Origin: Panulirus ornatus
Lineage: Eukaryota; Arthropoda; Malacostraca; Decapoda; Palinuridae
DNA length: 64,000 nt
Assembly: GCF_036320965.1 (NCBI RefSeq)
Contig: NC_092236.1
Location: 20,828,018-20,892,017 of the forward strand
Reading direction: 5' to 3'
This document shows positions 51,100 through 63,360 of the stretch, piece after piece (positions within the stretch are counted from its first letter, which is position 1; each line of letters starts with the position of its first letter). A program made the translations under genes and the position numbers. Under the pieces are notes generated by a model. The model saw only the letters and a program-made list of their open reading frames with translations. It did not search any database and had not been told where the DNA came from.

Positions 51100-51960
51100 T
51101 CATCCCCAACTCTCATTTGCCCTCTTTTTGACCTCTTGCACCTTTCTCTTGACCTCCTCTCTCTTTCTTTTATACATCTCCCACTCAATTGCATTTTTTC
51201 CCTGCAAAAATCGTCCAAATGCCTCTCTCTTCTCTTTCACTAATAATCTTACTTCTTCATCCCACCACTCACTACCCTTTCTAATCAACCCACCTCCCAA
51301 TCTTCTCATGCCACAAGCATCTTTTGCGCAATCCATCACTGATTCCCTAAATACATCCCATTCCTCCCCCACTCCCCTTACTTCCATCGTTCTCACCTTT
51401 TTCCATTCTGTACTCAGTCTCTCCTGGTACTTCCTCACACAAGTCTCCTTCCCAAGCTCACTTACTCTCACCACCCTCTTCACCCCAACATTCACTCTTC
51501 TTTTCTGAAAACCCATACAAATCTTCACCTTAGCCTCCACTAGACAATGATCAGACATCCCTCCAGTTACACCTCTCAGCACATTAACATCCAAAAGTCT
51601 CTCTTTCGCGCGCCTGTCAATTGACACGTAATCCAATAATGCTCTCTGGCCATCTCTACTACTTACATATGTATACTTATGTATATCTCGCTTTTTAAAC
51701 CAGGTATTCCCAATCACCAGTCCTTTTTCAGCACACAAATCTACAAGCTCTTCACCATTTCCATTTACAACACTGAACACCCCATGTATACCAATTATTC
51801 CCTCAACTGCCACATTACTCACCTTTGCATTCAAATCACCCATCACTATAACCCGGTCTCGTGCATCAAAACCACTAACACACTCATTCAGCTGCTGCCA
51901 AAACACTTGCCTCTCATGATCTTTCTTCTCATGCCCAGGTGCATATGCACCAATAATCAC
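51100..51960 (-). pseudogene. Endonuclease and linker ORF of LINE copy 17
   Basis: 286 codons: IIGAYAPGHEKKDHERQVF, VIVMGDLNAKVSNVAVEG, YVSSRDGQRALLDYVSIDRR, GGMSDHCLVEAKVKICMGF, then the linker KETCVRKYQERLSTEWKKV, GSEWWDEEVRLLVKEKREAF and EEVKRKVQEVKKRANESWG. It lacks the N-terminal catalytic Asn and Glu region through 5' truncation, so it could not nick DNA. Confidence 0.88.
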
Positions 51961-52098
51961 CCATCTCTCTCCATCAACTTTCAGTTTTACCCAGTAATTA
52001 TATCAATAAAACACAAAATGAATGAGAATAAGCATTACAATATGCACTGCTTGTGTTAATTGATAACAAGGAAACCTATGATGGCAATCTAAACTTAC

Positions 52099-52216
52099 TG
52101 AGGACAGTGGGTGGAACTTTATTTCATCTTTGATGTTATTAAAGGGCGATTCCAATACAAGTGCAGTAGGGTGGTCTCCCTCTTGGCACAAATCTCCAAC
52201 AGCATGTGTTGATACT
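52099..52216 (-). CDS. ABHD12: ABHD12-like lipase, exon upstream of the Asp exon
   Basis: 118-nt exon: acceptor ACTTTTACAG before 52216, donor GTAAGT after 52099. It enters in phase 2 (one base completing a Gly codon would fit) and leaves in phase 0, matching the exon at 47362. It encodes VSTHAVGDLCQEGD, HPTALVLESPFNNIKDEIK and FHPLSS. ALxLESPFxNIxxE is the ABHD12 segment that follows the nucleophile elbow GxSxG. The elbow exon with the catalytic Ser would lie at higher coordinates; I do not see it here. A noisy second copy of this exon lies at about 56710-56830. Confidence 0.9.
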
Positions 52217-53465
52217 CTGTAAAAGTAAATGAACATATGAATGCACTGGAAAAAGCATTCTTGCACTTTTAGGAACAACTATTCAGTAAAGTTTCAGCTC
52301 AGAGCTTGTTTTTATACTAAACTCCTCCTTTGCCCTCTCCATGTAATTCCCTTCAAGCCACTGGGTTAACCTGCTCAAGGCAGGGAACATATGACCAACA
52401 ATGTTACTGTAATTAACAACTATATTTGACTATATTTGTAATTACCAACACATGGTACAATGAGGGAGTCTTACCCTTATTTTAAACTTCTTCCATTCAC
52501 ATACGAACATATACGACATTCAATCACCATAATAATATCAAGACAAAGAAACACAAAATAAATGCCCTCTGAACACTACTGGCACCAAATTTGGACATGA
52601 AAAAGAATCCTTCAACATCCCATACAAATAATTCATTTACTCTAAACAATGCCTCACCTGTAATTTGTAATTACCAACACATGGTACAACGAGGGAGTCT
52701 TACCCTTATTTTAAACTTCTTCCATTCACATACGAACATATACGACATTCACTCACCATAATAATATCAAGACAAAGAAACAAAATAAATGCCCTCTGAA
52801 CACTACTGGCACCAAATTTGGATATGAAAAAGAATCCTTCAACAATCCATACAAATAATTCATTTACTCTAAACAAAGCCTCACCTGTCTGGTCTTCTAA
52901 CCTCTCCTAAGCAAATATAATAAAGGTGTAAACCACACAAAATAATGCAATCACAACAATCACTGGCTATTTAACAACCACAAACACTTAATACTTTCAC
53001 AATAAAATACAGATCTTCCCAATACAGTCCTACCACAACATGCTTGGCACTCAACTCTATGCAACAGCATCTGAGCCCTCCCACCCAAACCACTCTATAA
53101 GTAACCACCATCTACTTACACTTCAGTAAACTCTACTCACAGATTTCTTCCCCCCCTTCCATCCCTAACAAGTATGTAACAAGTACAAAACACATGCACA
53201 CTCATTCTTAAACTCCATCCCAACTGACACATGCCCATCAGAAACTATACTCCTCATACAAAATCGAGTCATACTCTCACACTTATGCTCTGGACATCAT
53301 CCATCACTACAACACACTTTCAACACATCCTAAGTCCCTACATGCCCATGATGCAACTACCATAATTGCCCTGCAGTCTCTGCACTGATAGAAGGAAATC
53401 CTAAGGCATATTCAAAATGAGAGGAGGAAACCCTAAGGCATAAAGTAAATAAGTACTTTTATTCA
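52217..53465. other. Intronic stretch with a 229-bp tandem duplication
   Basis: Sequence between the ABHD12 exon and LINE copy 18. Apart from the 229-bp duplication (52441-52887) I see no feature and no exon with the catalytic Ser motif. Confidence 0.5.
52441..52887. repeat. 229-bp tandem duplication
   Basis: Units start at 52441 and 52670 (ATTACCAACACATGGTACAA) and are nearly identical to GCCTCACCTGT. The same pair recurs, with many indels, at about 57061-57515. Confidence 0.92.
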
Positions 53466-55148
53466 TACTTTGTTGCTCTCTCCTGAGTTAGCGAGGTAGC
53501 GCAAGGAAACAGACGAAAGAATGGCCCAACCTACCCACATACACATGTATATACATACAAGTCCATACACGCACATATACATACCTATACATCTCAACGT
53601 ATACATATATATACACACACAGACATATACATATACACACATGTACATAATTCATACTGTCTGCCTTTATTCATTCCCATCACCACCCTGCCACACGTGA
53701 AATAACAACCCCCTTCCCCCTCATGTGTGTGAAGTAATGTTAGGAAAAGACAACAAAGGTCACATTCATTCACACTCAGTCTCTAGCTGTCATGTATAAT
53801 GCACCGAAACCACAGCTCCCTTTCCACATCCAGGCCCCACAGAACTCTCCAAGGTTTACCCCAGACGCTTTACATGCCCTGGTTCAATCCACTGACAGCA
53901 CATCGACCCCGGTATACCACATCATTCCAATTCACGCTATTCCTTGCACGCCTTTCACTCTCCTGCATGTTCAGGCCCCGATCACTCAAAATCTTTTTCA
54001 CTCCATCTTTCCACCTCCAATTTGGTCTCCAACTTCTCCTCGTTCCCTCCACCTCTGACACATATATCCTCTTTGTCAATCTTTCCTCACTCATTCTCTC
54101 CATGTGACCAAACCACTTCAAAACACCCTCTTCTGCTCTCTAAACCACACTCTTTTTATTACCACACATCTCTCTCACCCTTTCATTACTTACACGATCA
54201 AACAACCTCACACCAAACATTGTCCTCAAACATCTCATTTCCAGCACATCCACCCTACTCTGCACAACTCTATCTATAGCCCACGCCTCTCAACCATATA
54301 TCATTGTTGGAACCACTATTCCTTCAAACATACCCATTTTTGCTTTCGGAGATAATGTTCTCGACTTCCACACATTCTCCTATGCTCCCAGAACTTTTGC
54401 CCCCTCCCGCATCCTATGATTCAATTTCGCTTCCATGGTTCCATCCGCTGCCAGATCCACTCCCAGATACCTAAAAACACTTTACTTCCTCCAGTTTTTC
54501 TCCATTTAAACTTACTTCCCAACTGACTTGTCCCTCAACCCTATTGTACCTAATAACCTTGCTCTTATTCACATTTACTCTCAGCTTTCTTCTTTCACAC
54601 ACTTTACCAAACTCCGTCACCAGCTTCTGCAGTTTCTCACCCGAATCAGCCACCGGGGCTGTATCATCAGCAAACAACAACTGACTCACTTCCCATGCTC
54701 TCTCATCCACAACAGACTGCATACTTGCCCCTCTTTCCAAAACTCTTGCATTCACCTCCCTAACAACCCCATCCATAAACAAATTAAACAACCATGGAGA
54801 CATCATGCACTCCTGCCACAAACCAACATTCACTGAGAACCAATCACTTTCCTCTCTTTCTACATGTACACATGCCTTATATCCTCGATAAAGACTTTTC
54901 ACTGCTTCCAACAACTTGCCTCCCACACCATATATTCTTAATATCTTCCACAGAGCATCTCTATCAACTCATCATATGCCTTTTCCAGATCCATAAATGC
55001 TACATACAAATCCATTTGCTTTCCTAAGTATTTCTCACATACATTCTTCAAAGCAAACACCTGATCCACACATCCTCTACCACTTCTGAAACCACACTGC
55101 TCTTCCCCAATCTGATGCTCTGTACATGCCTTCACCCTCTCAATCAAT
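53466..55148 (-). mobile_element. RTE-like LINE copy 18, clean part
   Basis: 3' end at 53466-53510 (diverged core, GCTCTCTCCTGAGTTAGCG), long-type 3' UTR, then RT C-terminus and palm: FADDTAPVADS (motif C), LWQECMMSPWLFNLFMD (motif B, altered) and FMDLEKAYDE (motif A with a frameshift near 54970). At about 55148 the sequence switches to a noisy copy of LINE copy 17. A near-identical copy lies at 58092-59775. Confidence 0.88.
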
Positions 55149-56604
55149 ACCCCTCATATAATTTACCAGGAATAACTCAACAACTTTTACCTCTGGACAT
55201 TTTGAGCACTCACTCTTTCCACTTTGCCTTTGTACAATGGCAATAAGCACACATTCCGCCAATCCTAAGGCACCTCTCCATGAGTCCATACATACATTAA
55301 ATAACCTATACCCAACCAAGTTCAATAATACAGTCAACCCCCTTTTTTAATAAAATTCCACTGCAGACCATCCAACCTGCTGCCTTGCCGGGCTTTCATC
55401 TTCCCCAAAGCTTTTATTCCTCTTCTCTGTTTTACACAAATCATTATTCCCATAACCTCTCACTTTGCACACACCTCGACCAAAACACCCTTACCGTCTG
55501 CCATTCTATCCTTCAAAACACATTCAACAAACCTTCTGAAAATACTCACTCAACTCAATCTTCTCACATCACCACTACTTGTTATCACCTCCCCATTTCG
55601 CGGCCCCTCACCGAAGTTTCCATGTGCTAACCTTGTCTTACGCACTTTATTCACCTCTTCCAGAATCTTTTATTTCTACCCTAAAATTTAATGATAATCT
55701 CTCATCCCCAACTTATTTGCCCTCTTTTTGACTCTTGCACCTTTCTCTTGACCTCCTCTCTTCTTTCTTTTATACCATCTCCCACTCAATTGCATTTTTT
55801 TTCCCTGCAAAAATCGGTCCAAATGCCTCTCTCTTCTCTTTCACTAATAATCTTACTTCTTCATCCCACACTCTCTACCCTTTCTAATCAAACCACCTCC
55901 AAATATTTCAGCCACAAGCTATCTTTTGCGCAATCCATCACTGATTCCCTATTACAAATCCCTTTCTCCCCCCCCAACTCCCTCTTACTTCCATCGTTCT
56001 AACCCTTTTTCCATTCTGTACTCAGTCTTCTCCTATGGTATTCTAACACAAGTCTCCTTCCAAGCTCTCTTACTATCACCACCCTCTTCACCCAACAATC
56101 ACTCTTCTTTTCTGAATGACAACATACAAATCTTAACCTTAGGCTACTCTAGACAATGATTCAGACATCCCTCCATTACTCCTTCTCAGACACATTAACA
56201 TCCAAAAGTCTCTCTTTCGAGCGCCTGTCAATTGACACGTAATCCAATAATGCTCTCTGGCCATTCTCTACTGTACATATGTTATAATTATGTTTATTCT
56301 CGCTTTTTAAAACCAGGTTATTTCCCAATCACCAGTCCTTTTTCAGCACAAAATCTACAAGCTCTTCACCATTTCCATTTACATCACTGAACACCCATGT
56401 ATACCAATTAATTCCCTCAACTGCCACATTAATCACCTTTGCATTCATCACCCATCACTATAACCCGGTCTGTGCATCAAATCCAATATCACATACATTC
56501 AGTGCATGCCAAAACACTTGCCTCTCATGATCTTTCTTCTCATGCCCAGGTGCATAGCACCAATAATCACCCATCTCTCTCCATCAACTTTCAGTTTTAC
56601 CCCA
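55149..56604 (-). mobile_element. Noisy duplicate of LINE copy 17 (copy 19)
   Basis: Follows copy 17 (about 50557-51993) base for base, including its private features such as GCACACATTCCGCC, but with single-base insertions and deletions every few tens of bases. No frame stays open for more than about 100 codons. It ends at the same truncation point (CAGTTTTACC) next to a noisy copy of the same flank. The error type looks technical, not evolutionary. Confidence 0.8.
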
Positions 56605-56709
56605 GTAATATATCAATAAAACACAAAATGATGAGGATAAGATTACAAATTGCACTGCTTGTGTTAATTGATAACAAAGGGAAACCTATGTGGCATCTAA
56701 ACTACTGAG

Positions 56710-56830
56710 GACAGGTAGGGTGGAACTTTATTTCATCTTTGATGTTTTTAAGAAGGGCGATTCCAATACAATGCAGTAGGGTGGTCTCCTCTTGGCACAA
56801 ATCGCAACAAGCATGTGTTCGAATACTCTG
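56710..56830 (-). pseudogene. Noisy duplicate of an ABHD12 exon
   Basis: Corresponds to the exon at 52099-52216 but carries several 1-2 nt indels, giving only broken pieces such as CCDLCQEE and NIKDEIKFHP. Because the whole surrounding 2.5 kb has the same indel pattern, including non-coding sequence, this looks like sequencing or assembly error and not a decayed exon. Confidence 0.75.
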
Positions 56831-58091
56831 TAAATAATAACTGAAACATATGAATGCACTGGGGAAAAAGCATTCTTGCACTTTTAGGAACAACTATTCA
56901 GGGTAAAGTTTTCAGTCTCAGAGCTTGTTTTTATTACTAAACTCCTCCTTGCCCCTCTCCAGTAATTCCCTTCAAGCCCTGGGTTAACCTGCTACAAGGA
57001 GGGGAACATATGTCCAACAATTGTTACTGTAATTAACATCTATTATGTGACTATATTTGTAATTACCCAACAATGGTACAATGAGGGAAGTCTTACCCTT
57101 ATTTTAAACTTCTTCCATTCACATACGATACATATACGAATTCTATAACCTTATATTATCTAAGGAACAAAGAAACACAAAATAAATGCCTCTGAACACT
57201 TACTGGCACAAATTTGGACATGAAAAGGAATCCTTCAACATCCATACAATATAATTCATTTACTCTAAACAATGCCTCACCTGTAATTTGTAATTACCAA
57301 ACACATGGTACAACGTAGGAGAGTCTTACCCTTATTTTTAACTTCTTCCATTCACTACGAACATTATACGACATTCACTCACCATAATAATATCAAGACA
57401 AAGAAACAAAAAAATGCCCTCTGAACACTACTGGCACCAAATTGGGACATGAAAAAGAACCTTCAACAATCCATATCAAATAATTCATTTGACTCTAAAC
57501 AGAGCCATCACCTGTCTAGTCTTCTTAACCTCTCCTAAAGCAAAATATAATAAAGGTGTAAACCACACAAAATAATGCAATCACAACAATCTTGGTATTT
57601 AACCACCACAAAACTTATACTTTCACAATAATATACAGATCTTCCCAATACAGTCCTACCACAACATGCTTGGCACTCAACTCTATGCAACAGCATCTGA
57701 GCCCTCCCACCCAAACCACTCTATAAGTAACCACCATCTACTTACACTTCAGTAAACTCTACTCACAGATTTCTTCCCCCCCTTCCATCCCTAACAAGTA
57801 TGTAACAAGTACAAAACACATGCACACTCATTCTTAAACTCCATCCCAACTGACACATGCCATTTAGAAACTATACTCCTCATACAAAATCGAGTCATAC
57901 TCTCACACTTATGCTCTGGACATCATCCATCACTACAACACACTTTCAACACATCCTAAGTCCCTACATGCCCATGATGCAACTACCATAATTGCCCTGC
58001 AGTCTCTGCACTGATAGAAGGAAATCCTAAGGCATATTCAAAATGAGAGGAGGAAATCCTAAGGCATAAAGTAAATAAGTACTTTTATTCA

Positions 58092-59914
58092 TACTTTGTT
58101 GCTCTCTCCTGAGTTAGCGAGGTAGCGCAAGGAAACAGACGAAAGAATGGCCCAACCTACCCACATACACATGTATATACATACAAGTCCATACACGCAC
58201 ATATACATACCTATACATCTCAACGTATACATATATATACACACACAGACATATACATATACACACATGTACATAATTCATACTGTCTGCCTTTATTCAT
58301 TCCCATCACCACCCTGCCACACATGAAATAACAACCCCCTTCCCCCTCATGTGTGTGAAGTAATGTTAGGAAAAGACAACAAAGGTCACATTCATTCACA
58401 CTCAGTCTCTAGCTGTCATGTATAATGCACCGAAACCACAGCTCCCTTTCCACATCCAGGCCCCACAGAACTCTCCAAGGTTTACCCCAGACGCTTTACA
58501 TGCCCTGGTTCAATCCACTGACAGCACATCGACCCCGGTATACCACATCATTCCAATTCACGCTATTCCTTGCACGCCTTTCACTCTCCTGCATGTTCAG
58601 GCCCCGATCACTCAAAATCTTTTTCACTCCATCTTTCCACCTCCAATTTGGTCTCCAACTTCTCCTCGTTCCCTCCACCTCTGACACATATATCCTCTTT
58701 GTCAATCTTTCCTCACTCATTCTCTCCATGTGACCAAACCATTTCAAAACACCCTCTTCTGCTCTCTAAACCACACTCTTTTTATTACCACACATCTCTC
58801 TCACCCTTTCATTACTTACATGATCAAACAACCTCACACCACACATTGTCCTCAAACATCTCATTTCCAGCACATCCACCCTACTCTGCACAACTCTATC
58901 TATAGCCCACGCCTCTCAACCATATATCATTGTTGGAACCACTATTCCTTCAAACATACCCATTTTTGCTTTCGGAGATAATGTTCTCGACTTCCACACA
59001 TTCTCCTATGCTCCCAGAACTTTTGCCCCCTCCCGCATCCTATGATTCAATTTCGCTTCCATGGTTCCATCCGCTGCCAGATCCACTCCCAGATACCTAA
59101 AAACACTTTACTTCCTCCAGTTTTTCTCCATTTAAACTTACTTCCCAATTGACTTGTCCCTCAACCCTATTGTACCTAATAACCTTGCTCTTATTCACAT
59201 TTACTCTCAGCTTTCTTCTTTCACACACTTTACCAAACTCCGTCACCAGCTTCTGCAGTTTCTCACCCGAATCAGCCACCTGGGCTGTATCATCAGCAAA
59301 CAACAACTGACTCACTTCCCATGCTCTCTCATCCACAACAGACTGCATACTTGCCCCTCTTTCCAAAACTCTTGCATTCACCTCCCTAACAACCCCATCC
59401 ATAAACAAATTAAACAACCATGGAGACATCATGCACTCCTGCCACAAACCAACATTCACTGAGAACCAATCACTTTCCTCTCTTTCTACATGTACACATG
59501 CCTTATATCCTCGATAAAGACTTTTCACTGCTTCCAACAACTTGCCTCCCACACCATATATTCTTAATATCTTCCACAGAGCATCTCTATCAACTCATCA
59601 TATGCCTTTTCCAGATCCATAAATGCTACATACAAATCCATTTGCTTTCCTAAGTATTTCTCACATACATTCTTCAAAGCAAACACCTGATCCACACATC
59701 CTCTACCACTTCTGAAACCACACTGCTCTTCCCCAATCTGATGCTCTGTACATGCCTTCACCCTCTCAATCAATACCCTCCCATATAATTTACCAGGAAT
59801 ACTCAACAAACATATACCTCTGTAATTTGAGCATTCACTTTCATCCCCTTTGCCTTTGCACAATGGCACTCTGCAAGCATTCCACCAATCCTCAGGCACC
59901 TCCCAATGAGTCAT
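58092..59914 (-). mobile_element. RTE-like LINE copy 20
   Basis: Near-identical to copy 18 (same frameshift near 59595, same altered motif B) but continuing upstream to a true 5' truncation at about 59914, in GEVPEDWWNACRVPLCKGK. Long-type 3' UTR. Motif C reads FADDTAQVADS. The A-rich tail of copy 21 lies immediately upstream, so the two are head to tail. Confidence 0.88.
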
Positions 59915-59943
59915 TCATTTTCTTATTTCTATTTATTTATTTT

Positions 59944-61755
59944 GCTTTGTCGCTGTCTCACACGTTAGCGAGGTAGCGCAAGGAAACAGACGAAAGAATG
60001 GCCCAACCCACCAACATACACATATATATACATACACGTCCACACATGCAAATATACATACCTATACATCTCAACATATACATATATATACACACACAGA
60101 CATATACATATATTCACATGTACATAATTCATACTGTCTGCCTTTATTCATTCCCAGTGCCACCCGCCACACGTGAAATAACCCCCTCCCCCCCCTCATG
60201 TGCGCAAGGTAGCGCTAGGAAAAGAAAACAAAGGCCACATTCGTTCACACTCAGTCTCTAGCTGTCAGGTAATAATGCACCGAAACCACAGCTCCCTTTC
60301 CACATCCAGACCCCACAGAACTCTCCAAGGTTAAGCCCAGACGATTCACATGCCTTGGTTCAATCCATTGACAGCATGTCGACCCCGGTATACCACATCG
60401 TTCCAATTCACCCTATTCCTTGCACACCAGTCACCCTCCTGCATGTTCAGGCCCCGATCACTCAAAATCTTTTTCACTCCATCTTTCCGCCTCCAATTTG
60501 GTCTCCCACTTCTCGTTCCCTCCATCTCTGACACATACATCCTCTTGGTCAATCTTTCCTCACTCATTCTCTCCATGTGACCAAACCATTTCAAAACGCC
60601 CTCTTCTGCTCTCTCAACCACACTCTTTTTATTACCACACATCTCTCTTACCCTATTATTACTTACTCGATCAAACCACCTCACACCACATATTGTCCTC
60701 AAACATCTCATTTCCAGCACATACACTCTCCTGCGCACAACTGTATCTATAGCCCATGCCTTCGCAACTATATATCATTGTTGGAATCACTATTCCTTCA
60801 AACATACCCATTTTTGTTTTCCGAGATAATGTTCTTGACTACCACACATTCTTCAACGCTCCCAGAACTTTTGCCCCCTCCCCCACCCTATGATTCACTT
60901 CCGCTTCCATGGCTCCATCCGCCGCCATATCCATTCCCAGATATCTAAAACACTTCACTTCCTCAAGTTTTTCTCCATTCAAACTTACCTCCCAACTGAC
61001 TTGTCCCTCAACCCTAATGTACCTAATATCCTTGCTCTTATTCACATTTACTCTTAACTTTCTTCTTTCACACACTTTACCAAACTCCGTCACCAGCTTC
61101 TGCAGTTTCTGACATGAATCAGCCAACAGCGCTGTAACATCAGCGAACAACAACTGACTCTCTCCCCAAGCTCTCTCATCCACAACAGACTGCATACTTG
61201 CCCCTCTTTCCAAAACTCTTGCATTCACCTCCCTAACAACCCCATCCATAAACAAATCAAATAACCATGGAGACATCACACACCCCTGCCACAAACCAAC
61301 TTCACTGAGAACCAATCACTTTCCTCTCTTCCTTCACGTACACATGCCTTACATCCTCGATAAAAACTTTTCACTGCTTCTAACAACTTGCCTCTCACAC
61401 CATATATTCTTAATACCTTCCAAAGAGCATCTCTATCAACTCTATCATATGCCTTCTCCAGATCCATAAATGCTACATACAAATCCATTTGCTTTTCTAA
61501 GTATTTCTCACATACATTCTTCAAAGCAAACACCTGATCCACACATCCTCTACCACTTCTGAAACCACACTGCTCTTCCCCAATCTGATGCTCTGTACAT
61601 GCCTTCACCCTCTCAATCAATACCCTCCCATATAATTTCCCAGGAATACTCAACAAACTTATACCTCTGTAATTTGAACACTCACTTTTATCCCCTTTGC
61701 CTTTGTACAATGGCACTATGCAAGCATTCTGCCAATCCTCAGGCACCTCATCATG
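59944..61755 (-). mobile_element. RTE-like LINE copy 21, 5'-truncated, long 3' UTR
   Basis: 3' end core at 59944-59985, long-type 3' UTR, ORF end at 60346 (AVNGLNQGM). The RT pieces are 60346-60738, 60839-61315 (FADVTALLADS, motif C altered) and 61276-61746 (FMDLEKAYDRVDR). Frameshifts lie near 60760 and 61300. The 5' truncation at about 61755 (PEDWQNACIVPLYKGK) is within a few codons of that of copy 20. Confidence 0.88.
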
Positions 61756-61957
61756 TCATTTTTTTTTCTTTTTTGCTTTGTCGCTGTCTCCCGTGTTTGC
61801 GAGGTAGCGCAAGGAAACAGACGAAAGAAATGGCCCAACCCACCCCCATACACATGTGTATACATACGTCCACATACGCAAATGTACATACCTACACAGC
61901 TTTCCATGGTTTACCCCAGATGCTTCACATGCCCTGATTCAATCCACTGACAGCACG

Positions 61958-62695
61958 TCAACCCCGGTATACCACATCGATCCAATTCACTCTATTCCTT
62001 GCCCTCCTTTCACCCTCCTGCATGTTCAGGCCCCGATCAAACAAAATCTTTTTCACTCCATCTTTCCACCTCCAATTTGGTCTCCCACTTCTCCTCGTTC
62101 CCTCCACCACCGACACATATATCCTCTTGGTCAATCTTTCCTCACTCATGCTCTCCATGTGCCCAAACCATTTCAAAACACCCTCTTCTGCTCTCTCAAC
62201 CACGCTCTTTTTATTTCCACACATCTCTCTTACCCTTACGTTACTTACTCGATCAAACCACCTCACACCACACATTGTCCTCAAACATCTCATTCCCAGC
62301 ACATCCAACCTCCTGCGCACAACTCTATCCATAGCCCACGCCTCACAACCATACAACATTGTTGGAACCACTATTCCTTCAAACATACCCATTTTTGCTT
62401 TCTGAGATAATGTTCTCGACTTCCACACATTCTTCAAGGCTCCCAGAATTTTCGCCCCCTCCCCCACCCTATGATCCACTTCCGCTTCCATGGTTCCATC
62501 CGCTGCCAGATCCACTCCCAGATATCTAAAACACTTTACTTCCTCCAGTTTTTCTCCATTCAAACTTACCTCCCAATTGACTTGAACCTCAACCCTACTG
62601 TACCTAATAACCGTGCTCTTATTCACATTTACTCTTAACTTTCTTCTTTCACACACTTTACCAAACTCAGTCACCAGCTTCATACATACATACAT
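61958..62695 (-). pseudogene. RT C-terminal ORF of LINE copy 22
   Basis: About 240 codons from motif D (LRVNVNKSTVIRYS) through FRYLGVDLAADG, GCEAWAMDRVVRRR and KWFGHMESMSEER to the short terminus VYRG. The catalytic RT motifs are missing because of the internal deletion, so this ORF cannot encode an active enzyme. Confidence 0.85.
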
Positions 62696-63360
62696 TAAAT
62701 ACCCTTACCAACCAGTCAACAATACTATTTGCCATTTCCGTTCTAGCATCACCACTACTTGTTATTACCTCCCCATTAATCCCCTTCACCAATGTTCCCA
62801 TTAGTTCCCTTGTCTTACGCACATAATTTATCTCCTTCCAAAACATCTTTTCATTCTTCCTAAAATTTAATGATACTCTCTCACCCCAACTCTCATTTGC
62901 CCTCTTTTTAACCTCTAGCACCTTTCTCTTGATCTCCTGCCTCTTTCTTTTATACATCTCCCACTCATTTGCACTATTTCCCTGCAAAACCTGTCCAATG
63001 CCTCTCTCTTCTCTTTCACTAATATTCTCACTTCTTCGTCCCACCACTCACTACCCTTTCTAATCTACCCACCTCCCACATTTCTCATACCACAAGCATC
63101 TTTTGCGCAAGCCATCACTGCTTCCCTAAATACATCTCATTCCTACCCCACTCCTCTTACGTCCTTTGCTCTCACCTTTTTCCATTTTGCACAGTCTCTC
63201 CTGGTACTTCTTCACACAAATTTCCTTCCCAAGCTCACTTACTCTCTCCACTATCATTACCCCAACATTCTCTCTCCTTTTCTGAAAACCTCTACAAATC
63301 TTCACCTTCGCTTCCACAAGATAATGGTCAGACATCCTTCCAGTTGCCCCTCTCAGCACA

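Larger units (their letters stand above)
49131..51993 (-). mobile_element. RTE-like LINE copy 17, in ABHD12 intron
   Basis: About 2.86 kb: conserved 3' end at 49132-49170, short-type 3' UTR, complete RT and most of the endonuclease (from MIIGAYAPGHEKKDH at 51960). Truncated at 51993. Lesions: a 1-nt insertion near 49657, indels near 50955-50965, and a 1-nt insertion near 51106. It has the same orientation as the host gene. Confidence 0.93.
55149..59775. repeat. Second unit of an about 4.6-kb tandem duplication
   Basis: Matches about 50557-55148 in the same order and orientation (offset about 4.59 kb at the start, 4626 after 57640). The part 55149 to about 57640 is indel-rich; 57640-59775 is clean, with only scattered substitutions (for example at 58740, 58820 and 59280). 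Contains part of a LINE, the ABHD12 exon copy, the 229-bp repeats and a LINE 18 duplicate. Confidence 0.88.
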
